NCBI RefSeq assembly: GCF_947495275.1
Contig: NZ_CANLYL010000018.1
Coordinates: forward strand, 1 to 47,227
DNA: 47,227 nt
From: an uncultured Roseobacter sp.
GTDB taxonomy: Bacteria > Pseudomonadota > Alphaproteobacteria > Rhodobacterales > Rhodobacteraceae
Reading direction: 5' to 3'
The position numbers and the translations under genes were made by a program. This document shows positions 8,164 to 16,650 of this stretch, in pieces. Numbering within the stretch: position 1 is the stretch's first letter; the number at the start of each line of letters is the position of its first letter. Under the pieces are notes generated by a model. That model worked only from the letters and a program-made list of their open reading frames with translations. It was not told the DNA's origin and made no database searches.

Positions 8164-9351
8164 GTGCCGAAATTTTCCGCGCTGCTGATGGCGGTGATCG
8201 CATTGGGTTCATTTGCTGGCTCTGCCTTCGCAATTGACGTCAAAGCGGCGGTTCTGCGCGTGGATTACCCTGTGTTGCTGCCCATCAGCCGGTATGATTT
8301 GCGACCGGATGATCTTGGGTTTGCGGGCGCAGCGCTTGCGGATGAAGACAACGGCACAACTGGCAGTTTTCTGGGTCATACTTACGAAACGGTGACACGG
8401 GCTGTGACGCCGGAAGACGCAGAGATGGCTTTGGGCGCCTTACTGGATCAGGGTATTCGCCTGATTGTGGTCCAGTCGAACGGGGATGATCTGGCCCGGT
8501 TAACGGATCAGGCGGCGGCGGCTGGCGCGCTGGTTTTCAACGCATCTGCGCCGGATATTGCCCTACGCGATGACCAATGTCGCGCGAACCTGCTGCATAT
8601 CGCGCCCAGCAATGCGATGAATGCGGATGCGGTGGCGCAGTTCGCCGTCTGGAAAAAATGGGATGAGTGGTTCCTGATTTCCGGGTCCAATCCGGAAGAT
8701 GTGGCGCTTGCCGAGGCTTTTCGGAAATCGGCGCGAAAATTTGGTGCCAAAATCACCGAAGACCGCGTTTTCGAGGATACGGGCGGGTCACGCCGAACCG
8801 ATTCCGGTCATGTCCTGGTGCAGCGCCAATTGCCGATGTTCACGCAACAGGCGGACGATCATGATGTGGTGATTGCGGCGGACGGCACGGATTTTTTTGC
8901 GCGTTATCTGAGTTATCATCTCTGGACACCGCGCCCGGTCATGGGGTCGGGAGGCCTTGTGCCGACCACTTTCCATGGGGCGCATGAGGCTTGGGGGGCC
9001 ACGCAGTATCAGACGCGTTTCGAAGAATTGACGGGCCGCTATGCAAAACCCGAAGATTATAACGTCTGGTTGGCACTGCGGGTGATCGGCGAGGCCGTGA
9101 CACGTGCAAACACTGCAGAGCCGGACGGCGTGCGTGACTATGCCGTCTCTGATGCGTTTGAACTGGCCGCTTTCAAAGGCACCAAGGTGACATTTCGCAA
9201 CTGGAATGGCCAATTGCGGCAACCAATCCTGCTCCATGACGGCAAGATCACGGTCAGTGTGAGCCCGCAGGAGGGGTTCCTGCATCAGACATCCTTGCTG
9301 GACACGATGGGGCTGGACCGCCCGGAATCCAGATGCACAGCGTTTAACTGA
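8164..9351 (+). CDS. PQQ-system ABC transporter substrate-binding protein (PedA1/LutA type)
   Basis: A 395-residue periplasmic binding protein: signal peptide to about residue 23 (GSAFA), then a two-lobed branched-chain-amino-acid-receptor-like fold (VDYPVLLPISRYDLRPDDLGF near the mature start, NVWLALRVIGEAVTR in lobe 2). It matches the substrate-binding family tied to PQQ-dependent alcohol dehydrogenases. In Pseudomonas putida (PedA1A2BC) and Methylorubrum (Lut) related transporters are needed for lanthanide use, so uptake of a lanthanide complex is a reasonable inference. GTG at 8164 follows GGGGGAGG. The matching ATPase and permease are not adjacent but lie at 19302-20809. Confidence 0.85.
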   Translation: MPKFSALLMAVIALGSFAGSAFAIDVKAAVLRVDYPVLLPISRYDLRPDDLGFAGAALADEDNGTTGSFLGHTYETVTRAVTPEDAEMALGALLDQGIRLIVVQSNGDDLARLTDQAAAAGALVFNASAPDIALRDDQCRANLLHIAPSNAMNADAVAQFAVWKKWDEWFLISGSNPEDVALAEAFRKSARKFGAKITEDRVFEDTGGSRRTDSGHVLVQRQLPMFTQQADDHDVVIAADGTDFFARYLSYHLWTPRPVMGSGGLVPTTFHGAHEAWGATQYQTRFEELTGRYAKPEDYNVWLALRVIGEAVTRANTAEPDGVRDYAVSDAFELAAFKGTKVTFRNWNGQLRQPILLHDGKITVSVSPQEGFLHQTSLLDTMGLDRPESRCTAFN

Positions 9352-9361
9352 AGGAACAGCC

Positions 9362-10333
9362 ATGAAATCTCTGTTGATGACAACGATGATCGGAGCGCTT
9401 TGCGCCGGGCCTGTTTTTGCGGGCAAGGCGTTCATCTCCAATGAGCGCGGCAACACGATCACTGTCGTGGACACGGACACCTGGGAAGTGGAGACGGAGT
9501 TTTTCGCGGGCAACCGCCCGCGGGGCATTACCGCAAGTCCGGATGGCAGCAAGATCTATGTCTGTGCGTCGGATGACAATCTGGTTCGCGTATTTGATGC
9601 GGTAACCTATGAAGAACTGCCAAGCCTGCCCTCTGGTCCTGATCCGGAACTCTTCATTCTGGAGCCATCGGGCAAGCGGCTCTACATCGCAAATGAGGAT
9701 GACAATCTGGTCACGGTGACGGACACGGAAACCCGCACCGTTCTGGCCGAAGTGCCGGTGGGTGTGGAGCCCGAAGGCATGGGCATGAGCCCGGATGCGA
9801 AATTCGTGGTCAACACCTCCGAAACCACCAATATGGCGCATTTCATCTCCACCGAGGACTACAAGATCAAACATAACATCCTGGTGGATCAGCGCCCGCG
9901 TTATGCGCAGTACACGGCCGATGGGAAACGGTTGTTTGTGACGTCGGAAATTGGCGGAACGGTCACGGCGATGGACATCGCAGAGGACGGCACGCCGGAA
10001 GTCATCGGCAAGATCAGCTTTGAAGTGGCCGGTGTGCAGCCTGAGTGGTTGCAGCCCGTGGGGGCCAAGGTCACATCCGATGGCACGCGCCTGTTCGTAG
10101 CTCTTGGCCCGGCGAACCGGGTTGCTGTCGTTGATGCACAAAGCCTTGAAGTACTTGACTATATTCTGGTTGGGCAACGTGTCTGGCAACTCGATTTCAC
10201 ACCGGACGAGAAATACTTGCTGACGACCAACGGCAATTCCAATGACATCACGGTGATTGATGTCGCCAAGGAAAAGGCCATCCGCTCGATACAGGTGGGC
10301 CAACAGCCCTGGGGTGTGGTGACGATTGACTGA
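9362..10333 (+). CDS. PQQ-dependent-catabolism beta-propeller protein (YVTN, LutD-like)
   Basis: A 323-residue exported seven-bladed propeller: signal peptide (to VFAG), then repeats such as AFISNERGNTITVVDTDTW, IYVCASDDNLVRVFDA and LYIANEDDNLVTVTDTET. This is the propeller family that nearly always travels with the PQQ-system ABC transporter. It starts 10 bases after the binding-protein stop and so is in the same operon. Its function is not proven; partnership with the binding protein or with metal/PQQ handling is inferred. Ligand-binding residues cannot be assigned from sequence. Confidence 0.87.
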   Translation: MKSLLMTTMIGALCAGPVFAGKAFISNERGNTITVVDTDTWEVETEFFAGNRPRGITASPDGSKIYVCASDDNLVRVFDAVTYEELPSLPSGPDPELFILEPSGKRLYIANEDDNLVTVTDTETRTVLAEVPVGVEPEGMGMSPDAKFVVNTSETTNMAHFISTEDYKIKHNILVDQRPRYAQYTADGKRLFVTSEIGGTVTAMDIAEDGTPEVIGKISFEVAGVQPEWLQPVGAKVTSDGTRLFVALGPANRVAVVDAQSLEVLDYILVGQRVWQLDFTPDEKYLLTTNGNSNDITVIDVAKEKAIRSIQVGQQPWGVVTID

Positions 10334-10351
10334 ATTAGGGAGACGAAACAG

Positions 10352-10789
10352 ATGAAAAAACTGATGTGTGCCGTCGTTGCAGGGGTTCTGGCCATGCCGG
10401 TCGGTGCCGCACCGTTGTGCGATGATCTGGGATTTGCCGGTCTGCTGGCCAAATGCAACCGCGGTGAGACCATCAAGCTGACGCTGGCGTCGGGTCAGGC
10501 GTTGGGCGAGGATGTTCAGTTGCAATCCGGGGCTTATTATAAGCTTGAGGTGACCGCAGATGGCTCGGCTGAACTTGCCATTGAAGGACCGGGTTTCTTC
10601 CGGGCGATCTGGATGAATGAAATCGTCATCAACAAGATCGAGATCCGACCCATGGCAATTGATTCAATCGAATTCGACAAGGCGGGGACAGCTGAACTGT
10701 CGTTCATCGCCATCAAACCGGGCAGGCATGTCATTCGCATTCCGGGATCAACCGGTGATGCGCAGTCCATTACCGTTTCTATCCAATAA
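10352..10789 (+). CDS. Exported hypothetical protein
   Basis: A 145-residue protein with a signal peptide cleaved after about residue 19 (VGAA). The mature part begins APLCDDLGF and has a second Cys in AKCNRGE, so one disulfide is possible. The rest is beta-rich (IKLTLASGQAL, YYKLEVTADGSAELAIEGPGFF), resembling a small cupredoxin- or C2-like sandwich without visible copper ligands. No family was recognised. It sits 18 bases after the propeller gene and 17 before the acidic small protein, in an operon of PQQ/lanthanide accessory genes. A periplasmic accessory role is inferred from position only. Confidence 0.7.
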   Translation: MKKLMCAVVAGVLAMPVGAAPLCDDLGFAGLLAKCNRGETIKLTLASGQALGEDVQLQSGAYYKLEVTADGSAELAIEGPGFFRAIWMNEIVINKIEIRPMAIDSIEFDKAGTAELSFIAIKPGRHVIRIPGSTGDAQSITVSIQ

Positions 10790-10806
10790 ACAAAGAGGTA
10801 AGTATC

Positions 10807-11058
10807 ATGAAAACCTTCGTTCTTGTTGTCGCATCCACAGTCTTGGCCCTGCCTGCCTTTGCGGACGGGCATGTCGATGCCGAAACGGCTGCAAAAATTG
10901 AAGCCTATCTGGCGTCGGTCGAATGTCAGATGGACACCGATGACATAGAGGTCGAGGACGATGGCTATGATCTGGACGATGTGATCTGCAAAGGTGGGGA
11001 TCAGTTCGACATCAAACTGGACAAGGATCTCAATGAAGTGAGCCGTCGCGCGGAATAA
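10807..11058 (+). CDS. Small acidic exported PepSY-like protein
   Basis: An 83-residue protein with a clear signal peptide (cleaved near ALPAFA|DGHV). By count, 21 of the roughly 64 mature residues are Asp or Glu. They are clustered in TDDIEVEDDGYDLDDVICKG and followed by DQFDIKLDKDLNE, the pattern of one PepSY repeat. Cysteines 40 and 61 could form a disulfide. Small PepSY proteins are periplasmic and some (LanPepSY) bind lanthanides. The acidity together with its place between a PQQ-system propeller and an ABC transporter makes metal binding plausible, but no canonical EF-hand loop is seen. RBS AGAGGTAAG precedes ATG. Confidence 0.78.
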   Translation: MKTFVLVVASTVLALPAFADGHVDAETAAKIEAYLASVECQMDTDDIEVEDDGYDLDDVICKGGDQFDIKLDKDLNEVSRRAE

Positions 11059-11085
11059 CGCGCAGGTGCTCGGAAGGGATGACAG

Positions 11086-12051
11086 ATGCGCATTTTGATC
11101 CGTCTTTTGGTTTTGGTTCTTGCATCCCTTGCACCTGCCACCGCATCGGATTTGCCGGTGCTTCGCGTTGCGGTGTTGAAAATCGGAACGGTGAATTGGG
11201 AGCTTGCGACGATCAAGGCCAATGGGTTTGACACCAAGCACGGGTTTGAGCTGGAAATAAGCCCCTATGCCGATAACGGTGCCACGCGCATTGCGGTCGA
11301 AGGGGGTGAGGCCGACATGGCGGTTGCCGACTGGATATGGGTGGCGCGTCAACGGGCAGCGGGCAAGGGATATGTGTTTATCCCCTATTCCAAAGCGGTG
11401 GGTGGCCTGGTCGTCCCGCAGACAAGCACGGCCGAGGATATTTCCGATCTGGCCGGGGGCAAAATCGGGATCGCGGGCGGCCCGCTCGACAAATCCTGGC
11501 TGATCCTGAGAGCCTACGCCCAGCAGGAATACGGCATGGATCTGAAGGCCGAGACCGAACAGGTCTTTGGAGCGCCACCGCTGATCTTTAAGTCTGCGCG
11601 CGGCGATGAATACGCCGGTGCGATCAATTTCTGGCACTTTCTGGCCAAGATGAAAGCCGCTGGCATGAAGGAGCTAGTTTCTGTCGAGCGGGCAGGCCAG
11701 GCGCTGGGTCTGGATACAAACACGCCCCTGCTGGGGTATTACGTGAAGGAAACGTTGCTCGCCCAATACCCTGATCTTGCTCAGTCCTTTTACAACGCTA
11801 GCCGCGAGGCCAAGGACTTTCTGTCAAATTCGGATGCTGCTTGGGAAGATGTCAGACCGCAAATGAACGCAAAAACTGACGCGCAGTTTGAGCAGCTCAA
11901 ATCCGACTGGATTGCCGGCATTCCCGCGCGCGGTGGCGTGGACAGGGAAGCGGCGGGCAGGATGTTCGCTCTTATGGCCAAACTGGGAGGCGCTGATCTG
12001 GTTGGTGAGGCGACCACGCTCCCGGATGGTCTTTTCGCGGAATTAAAGTAG
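11086..12051 (+). CDS. NitT/TauT-type ABC transporter substrate-binding protein
   Basis: A 321-residue protein with a signal peptide (to about ATAS). It has the NMT1/SsuA-like pattern: LRVAVLKIGTVNWELATIK at the mature start, GGEADMAVADWIWVARQRAAGKG for the first binding lobe, and AGGKIGIAGGPLDKSWL at the hinge. These proteins bind small organic anions or thiamine-like compounds for high-affinity uptake. The substrate here is not evident. Permease and ATPase genes follow with short spacing, giving a complete transporter at the 3' end of a PQQ/lanthanide accessory operon, so a substrate connected with alcohol metabolism or the cofactor system is possible. Confidence 0.83.
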   Translation: MRILIRLLVLVLASLAPATASDLPVLRVAVLKIGTVNWELATIKANGFDTKHGFELEISPYADNGATRIAVEGGEADMAVADWIWVARQRAAGKGYVFIPYSKAVGGLVVPQTSTAEDISDLAGGKIGIAGGPLDKSWLILRAYAQQEYGMDLKAETEQVFGAPPLIFKSARGDEYAGAINFWHFLAKMKAAGMKELVSVERAGQALGLDTNTPLLGYYVKETLLAQYPDLAQSFYNASREAKDFLSNSDAAWEDVRPQMNAKTDAQFEQLKSDWIAGIPARGGVDREAAGRMFALMAKLGGADLVGEATTLPDGLFAELK

Positions 12052-12063
12052 CCAGAAGAGGCC

Positions 12064-12813
12064 ATGGACAGCCCGCGCCTCACACCATTTTTATCCATGG
12101 CCAGTTTGATCGGCCTCTGGATCGTGGCAGCGCTGCTGACGGATGATGCTCAGATTTTGCCAACGCCCTGGGATTTGCTACCCCGGTTCGGAGCCGAAAT
12201 GTCATCCGGTGAGCTGTTCGAACATTTGGGGGCGACGCTGCTGCGCGTGCTTTGGGCCTTTGCGCTGGCCATGACACTGGGCACGGGTCTGGGGCTGATC
12301 ATGGGACGATCAGAGCGGATCAATCGTTGGCTGGATCCGTGGCTGGTTGTTTTTCTCAACCTGCCGGCACTGGTCCTTATCGTCCTGTGTTATCTCTGGA
12401 TTGGGCTGACCGAGGCGGCGGCGATCATCGCTGTGACGCTCAACAAGGTGCCCAATGTCGCCACCGTGGTGCGCGAAGGGGGGCGGGCGTTGAACACGAA
12501 CCTTGACGCATTGGCTCAGGTGTACCGGTTGGGGTGGCGCACCCGTTTGCAGCATATCATTCTGCCGCAACTTGCGCCTTTCATAGCCGCTGCCGCGCGC
12601 AGCGGCGTGGCCGTTATCTGGAAAATCGTGCTGGTCGTGGAGTTCCTCGGGCGCTCTTCCGGGATCGGTTTTCAGATACACCTCTATTTTCAGCTTTTCG
12701 ATGTGGCCATGGTGCTGGTTTACGCGTTTTCCTTTATCTGTGTGATGTTGCTGGCGGAATGGTTTTTGTTGCAGCCTTGGGAAAGGCGCGTGACGCGCTG
12801 GCGAAAAGCGTGA
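12064..12813 (+). CDS. ABC transporter permease (NitT/TauT type)
   Basis: A 249-residue inner-membrane protein with about six transmembrane segments, for example LIGLWIVAALLTDD, LRVLWAFALAMTLGTGLGLIMG and ALVLIVLCYLWIGL. The cytoplasmic EAA-type loop (YRLGWRTRLQHIILPQLAPF) contacts the ATPase. It resembles SsuC/TauC permeases. It begins 12 bases after the binding-protein stop and its TGA overlaps the GTG start of the ATPase, so it is coupled to both partners. Confidence 0.88.
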   Translation: MDSPRLTPFLSMASLIGLWIVAALLTDDAQILPTPWDLLPRFGAEMSSGELFEHLGATLLRVLWAFALAMTLGTGLGLIMGRSERINRWLDPWLVVFLNLPALVLIVLCYLWIGLTEAAAIIAVTLNKVPNVATVVREGGRALNTNLDALAQVYRLGWRTRLQHIILPQLAPFIAAAARSGVAVIWKIVLVVEFLGRSSGIGFQIHLYFQLFDVAMVLVYAFSFICVMLLAEWFLLQPWERRVTRWRKA

Positions 12814-13418
12814 TCACTGTTTCCATTGACAGCAAGCGGTTCGGCGCATCGCCTGTACTTGGCGCATTGGCGTTCTCAATCGCTGCTGGCGAAACCGTGG
12901 CACTTGTCGGTCCGTCCGGCGTCGGTAAAACCACTCTGCTGCGCATCATCGCCGGAATCGATTCCGATTTTGAAGGTCAGATAGTAAGACCGCAAACGAT
13001 GGCGATTGTCTTTCAGGAACCGACCCTGCTGCCCTGGCGCAGTGTTCTGGCAAACCTCACGCTGATCCATAAAGGCCTCACGCACTCCGAAGCGGTACAT
13101 ATGCTAGACGATGTCGGGCTGTCGGGCAAAGAGCAGCTTTTCCCCGGCCAGCTATCCCTAGGTCAACAAAGACGTCTCTCGCTTGCGCGTGCTTTCGCAG
13201 GACGTCCAGAGCTATTGATCATGGATGAACCATTTGTGTCTTTGGACCGGGAGACCGCAGAAACCATGCTGACGCTGACGGAAAACCTTATTGCGAGGCA
13301 CCGCCCGGCCACGCTTTTTGTGACCCATTCATCAGATGAGGCGAACCGCCTGGCAAACAGAACCCTGGTGATGAAACCTCTGCCTACAGGCGCTGTATTG
13401 ACCCCGTCCGATGCTTGA
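12810..13418 (+). CDS. ABC transporter ATP-binding protein (NitT/TauT type)
   Basis: A 202-residue ATPase. It has Walker A GPSGVGKTT (about 34-42), Q-loop VFQEPTLLPW, a signature that reads LSLGQQ instead of the usual LSGGQ, Walker B LLIMDEPF, and an H-loop in TLFVTHSSDEA. It is shorter than the usual 240-260 residues because the C-terminal extension is missing. A longer open frame begins at 12534 but lies inside the permease gene in another frame. GTG 12810, overlapping the permease stop, is the sensible start. It energises the transporter encoded by the two genes upstream and converges with pqqE. Confidence 0.88.
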   Translation: MITVSIDSKRFGASPVLGALAFSIAAGETVALVGPSGVGKTTLLRIIAGIDSDFEGQIVRPQTMAIVFQEPTLLPWRSVLANLTLIHKGLTHSEAVHMLDDVGLSGKEQLFPGQLSLGQQRRLSLARAFAGRPELLIMDEPFVSLDRETAETMLTLTENLIARHRPATLFVTHSSDEANRLANRTLVMKPLPTGAVLTPSDA

Positions 13419-13424
13419 TAGTAC

Positions 13425-13436
13425 GCCGGAGACGGC
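13425..13436. terminator. Short convergent hairpin between the ABC ATPase gene and pqqE
   Basis: GCCG-GAGA-CGGC lies in the 19-bp gap between two convergent genes. The stem is only 4 bp with a GNRA-type loop and there is no T-run on either strand, so a terminator role is weakly supported. Confidence 0.25.
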
Positions 13437-13437
13437 C

Positions 13438-14544
13438 CTAATCTACTGTTTCAGCGAGTTTTTTGGGTTGGCTGCGATAAACGAGTGGTGCGTCGGTTTG
13501 AGCGGCATGGGTATTGGCCTGCGCCTGTAGGGCTCCGTGATGCGGAGACTTGACGCAAACAGGGTCGGTCGCTGATGCATCCCCCAGAATTGCCATGGCC
13601 TGACAACGACACCCTCCAAAATCGAGCGTTTTGCGTTCGCAAGTTTTGCAGGGATCAGCCATCCACTCGGTGCCACGATAGGCATTGAATGCAGCCCCTT
13701 CGTACCAGATTTCAGCGAGAGGTTTGTCCTGCACGCGTTCGAATTCAAGATGGGTAATGGTTTGTGCGGCGTGACACGGCAGGACCAAACCATCTGGCGC
13801 AACATTCAAGCCAGAGGTCCCCCATCCCCCCATGCATTTTTTCGGATAGTCATCGTGATAGTCGGCGGGCACATAGTCAACGACCAAGGTTCCTTTGAGC
13901 GCCTTGCGGGCCTCGACGACAATCCTTGTGGCCTCGGCCGCCTGTTCACGGGTTGGCATGAAGGCATCGCGGTTTTTCAACGCCCAGCCATGGAACTGAA
14001 CCGTCGCGACTTCGATGCGTCTGGCCCCCATTTCCACCGCCATTTCCAGCGCGCGCGGCAACTGATGCAGGTTTCGCCGATGCAAAACCGCATTCAGGGT
14101 CAGCGGAAATCCAATCTTCCCGATCCATTCCGCAACTTGCATCTTGCGTTGGAAGCCCCCTTTGTAGCCGCCAATCTCGTCTGCCATTTCCGGGTTTGTT
14201 CCCTGGAGCGACAATTGCACATGGTCGAGCCCGGCGGCATCCAGTGCGGCAAGCCGCTTTTCAGTAAGACCAATCCCCGAGGTGATCAGGTTGGTGTAGA
14301 GCCCCGCGTCGCGCGCCGCTTTGACAAGCGTTTCCAGATCACGGCGAGATGCGGGTTCGCCGCCTGAAAGGTGCAACTGCAACACACCAAGCTCGGCCGC
14401 TTCGCGAAACACGCGCGCCCATGTTTCGGTGTCTAGTTCCTGATCGAGACGTGCCATTTCCACTGGATTGGAGCAATAGGGGCAAGACAGCGGACAACGG
14501 TGCGTCAATTCGGCCAGCATGGCGATGGGGGGCGGAGCCGTCAT
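13438..14544 (-). CDS. pqqE: PQQ synthase radical SAM enzyme PqqE
   Basis: A 368-residue cytoplasmic radical SAM enzyme. CPLSCPYC (Cys17, 21, 24) binds the catalytic 4Fe-4S cluster and SAM, LHLSGGEPASRRD is the GGE motif, and the C-terminal SPASM-type cysteines include PCHAAQ, DPCKTCERK and GGCRCQA. PqqE links the Glu and Tyr side chains of PqqA, the first committed step of PQQ synthesis, with PqqD as peptide chaperone. The length is typical. Its ATG overlaps the pqqD stop (ATGA). It is the last gene of the operon and converges with the ABC ATPase gene. Confidence 0.96.
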   Translation of the reverse strand: MTAPPPIAMLAELTHRCPLSCPYCSNPVEMARLDQELDTETWARVFREAAELGVLQLHLSGGEPASRRDLETLVKAARDAGLYTNLITSGIGLTEKRLAALDAAGLDHVQLSLQGTNPEMADEIGGYKGGFQRKMQVAEWIGKIGFPLTLNAVLHRRNLHQLPRALEMAVEMGARRIEVATVQFHGWALKNRDAFMPTREQAAEATRIVVEARKALKGTLVVDYVPADYHDDYPKKCMGGWGTSGLNVAPDGLVLPCHAAQTITHLEFERVQDKPLAEIWYEGAAFNAYRGTEWMADPCKTCERKTLDFGGCRCQAMAILGDASATDPVCVKSPHHGALQAQANTHAAQTDAPLVYRSQPKKLAETVD

Positions 14545-14816
14545 GCCTTCACGTCCAGAAACCGGCGATTGCGCAGCGCATCGAGAAACCCCGCGCTGTC
14601 TTGTGCAATTTGATCGACCGGCGCATTGAACTTTTCCGCCAGCAACTGGGTTATATCACCAAAGCTTCGGGTACCATCGACCACGTTCAGGATCGCATGG
14701 CCGATCCCGTCCAATGTAACCGCGCGTTCCGGTGCCAATAGCACCCATGTGTCGCGCACAGCGTCGAAGTGCAAGCGCACGCCGCGAGGTAATGCGGGAA
14801 CATCTCCGTTTTCCAT
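14541..14816 (-). CDS. pqqD: PQQ biosynthesis peptide chaperone PqqD
   Basis: A 91-residue winged-helix RiPP recognition protein that binds PqqA and presents it to PqqE. Conserved features are LPRGVRLHFDAVRDTWVLLAPE near the N-terminus, the LDGIGHAILNVVDG helix-strand and a C-terminal hydrophobic helix. An open frame extends upstream to 14900, but ATG 14816 overlaps the pqqC stop by one base (TGATG) and gives the usual PqqD length, so it is chosen. Its stop overlaps the pqqE start. Confidence 0.93.
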   Translation of the reverse strand: MENGDVPALPRGVRLHFDAVRDTWVLLAPERAVTLDGIGHAILNVVDGTRSFGDITQLLAEKFNAPVDQIAQDSAGFLDALRNRRFLDVKA

Positions 14817-15565
14817 CACGATGCCCTCCTCAAGGTCACGCCGGTACCGGGGTGCCAGGCGCCCGGGGGGATACGCGCAGGTTCGACATAGGCACCCCAA
14901 AGGGCGTCCAGCTGTGACCAGAGCACATCGGTCTTGAAGATGAGAGCGGCGGCAGCGGCATCCTGTTTCTCAGCCGAATCCGCATGATCAAGAACCCAGG
15001 CGAGACCAAAGGCAACGTCTTTGGGGGCCTCCTTGAGACGGTTTTTGAAATAGGAGAGCGAGCTGTCATCCGCGAAATCGTAATTTTTCAAGAGCCCCTG
15101 AATGCGGTTGGCATGTATCTTGGGGGCGAAAAGCTCGGTGAGGGAGGCCGCGACCGCTTCCAGAAGAGATTTTTCGCGTACGAACCGGACGTAAGCGTCG
15201 ACCGCAAATTTCGTGCCGGGCAGCACACCTTTGCACGAGGCCACATAATCGGGATCCAGCCCGACCGCTTCTGCGAGGCGCAACCATCGTCGAATGCCGC
15301 CTTCGTTGCCCTCGGTTCCGTCGTGATCTTCGATCCGGCTGCGCCACTGACGACGCAGGGCGGGATCTTCCACGCGGGACATGAACGCCGCGTCCTTCAT
15401 CGGAATGGAATGCTGGTAGTAGTAGCGGTTGATCACCCAGGCCCGCACCTGATCCGGCGTGCATGCTCCGCCATGCAAACGGTCGTGGAAGGGGTGCAGA
15501 TCATGATAACGTTCTGCCCCGATCTGTCTCAGCCTGTGTTCAAATGCATCGCGGTCCTGGGTCAT
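14816..15565 (-). CDS. pqqC: Pyrroloquinoline-quinone synthase PqqC
   Basis: A 249-residue cofactorless oxidase of the TENA/PqqC fold that performs the final ring closure and oxidation to PQQ. Motifs include the active-site-bearing RAWVINRYYYQHSIPMKDAAF, IEDHDGTEGNEGGIRRWLRL and YDFADDSSLSYFKNRL. ATG 15565 is chosen because it overlaps the pqqB stop in an ATGA arrangement; the longer frame to 15601 would add a non-conserved His/Arg-rich leader. The length then matches the family at about 250. Confidence 0.95.
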   Translation of the reverse strand: MTQDRDAFEHRLRQIGAERYHDLHPFHDRLHGGACTPDQVRAWVINRYYYQHSIPMKDAAFMSRVEDPALRRQWRSRIEDHDGTEGNEGGIRRWLRLAEAVGLDPDYVASCKGVLPGTKFAVDAYVRFVREKSLLEAVAASLTELFAPKIHANRIQGLLKNYDFADDSSLSYFKNRLKEAPKDVAFGLAWVLDHADSAEKQDAAAAALIFKTDVLWSQLDALWGAYVEPARIPPGAWHPGTGVTLRRAS

Positions 15566-16458
15566 GTGGTGATCTCCATTCCGTCTTGTCCGATGATCCA
15601 CCCGGCTGCTTCGGCTTGCGCTTTTTCGGCTGACCCCGGTCGCAGCACCGGATTGGTGTTATTCATATGAACGTAGATTTTGCGCGCAATGTCCATGCCG
15701 ACGAAAGCCTCAATCGACCCATCCGGACCACTCATTGACATATGCCCCATACGTTTCCCGGTCTTTTTGCCCAATCCTGCAAGCACCATCTCATCATCTT
15801 GCCAGAGGGTTCCGTCGAAAAAGACCATATCAGCGCCCTCAAGCCGACCGCGCAAATCGTCGTTCAACACCGCGCAGCCGGGGATATAGTAGGCTTGCGT
15901 TTGCCCCGCCTGCAATGCGACGCCAACGGTCTGATCTCCGAGCAGGTCGGTCTGCACGGTTTCTCCTTCCAGATAGAGCGGCACCTTGCCCGGTACCGCG
16001 AAAAGCGTGGCCGTCAAATCCGCCGCAAGCTCGAACGGCGTATCCAACGCGATGGTGCTGCGTTTCACAACATCCGCATTCAGGGCATCGAACATGGGAT
16101 TGTCTGACAAAACGTCGTGAATGCCTGCTGTCGCAAAAAGGGTGAACGGCTGCATTTCGCGGAGTGTGAGCAATCCGGCGACGTGATCAATATCGCCATT
16201 GGTAACCAGAACGGATGCCAAGGGAAGTTCGCGCAAATCTGTAGGGTGCAGTGCGGGCGTGTCGGCGAGTTGCAGGCGAATGTCCGGCGAAGCGTTCAGA
16301 ATTGCCCATGAACGACCGTTCGCGCTGACGGCCAGCGATGATTGCGTCTGCGAGGGAATAAGCCCGCTACGGGCAAGATTGCAGTTCTCACAACCGCAAT
16401 TCCATTGGGGCAGGCCACCACCGGCGGCAGCCCCAAGAATTTGAGCGCGGAAAGACAT
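15562..16458 (-). CDS. pqqB: PQQ biosynthesis metallo-beta-lactamase-fold protein PqqB
   Basis: A 298-residue metallo-hydrolase-fold protein. The N-terminus FRAQILGAAAGGGLPQWNCGCENC is highly characteristic of PqqB, with Cys residues that may bind a structural metal. TNGDIDHVAGLL replaces the classic HxHxDH. PqqB acts on the excised cross-linked Glu-Tyr intermediate as a hydroxylase. ATG 16458 is preferred to GTG 16464 because GGAGGG ends five bases before it. The gene starts 24 bases after pqqA ends. Confidence 0.94.
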   Translation of the reverse strand: MSFRAQILGAAAGGGLPQWNCGCENCNLARSGLIPSQTQSSLAVSANGRSWAILNASPDIRLQLADTPALHPTDLRELPLASVLVTNGDIDHVAGLLTLREMQPFTLFATAGIHDVLSDNPMFDALNADVVKRSTIALDTPFELAADLTATLFAVPGKVPLYLEGETVQTDLLGDQTVGVALQAGQTQAYYIPGCAVLNDDLRGRLEGADMVFFDGTLWQDDEMVLAGLGKKTGKRMGHMSMSGPDGSIEAFVGMDIARKIYVHMNNTNPVLRPGSAEKAQAEAAGWIIGQDGMEITT

Positions 16459-16482
16459 TTGCACCCTCCGCGCGCAAGAATT

Positions 16483-16581
16483 TTAGAGCAGGTCTTCGCG
16501 CTCGTCTTCGCGGTCAGGGCCATACATGTTGATTTCCATACCGCATTCGATTTCACGGATGACAGGTTTTGTCCAAGCCAT
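16483..16581 (-). CDS. pqqA: PQQ precursor peptide PqqA
   Basis: A 32-codon gene read on the minus strand, preceded by GGAG nine bases upstream. The peptide begins MAWTKPVIREIECGMEINMY. Glu16 and Tyr20 have the invariant E-x3-Y spacing of PqqA; these two side chains are cross-linked by PqqE to become PQQ. The Trp-Thr-Lys-Pro start and the Met-Glu before the Tyr are also typical. A 12-residue C-terminal tail rich in Asp, Glu and Arg makes it longer than the common 22-29 residues. The gene heads pqqABCDE, with a 108-bp upstream region carrying a candidate operator. Confidence 0.96.
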   Translation of the reverse strand: MAWTKPVIREIECGMEINMYGPDREDEREDLL

Positions 16582-16650
16582 AGTTGTCTCCTTTCAGCTG
16601 AGGCAGTCTTGCCTTGCAGCAAAGATTGCCAGAGCTGTGCACCCGGCGCG

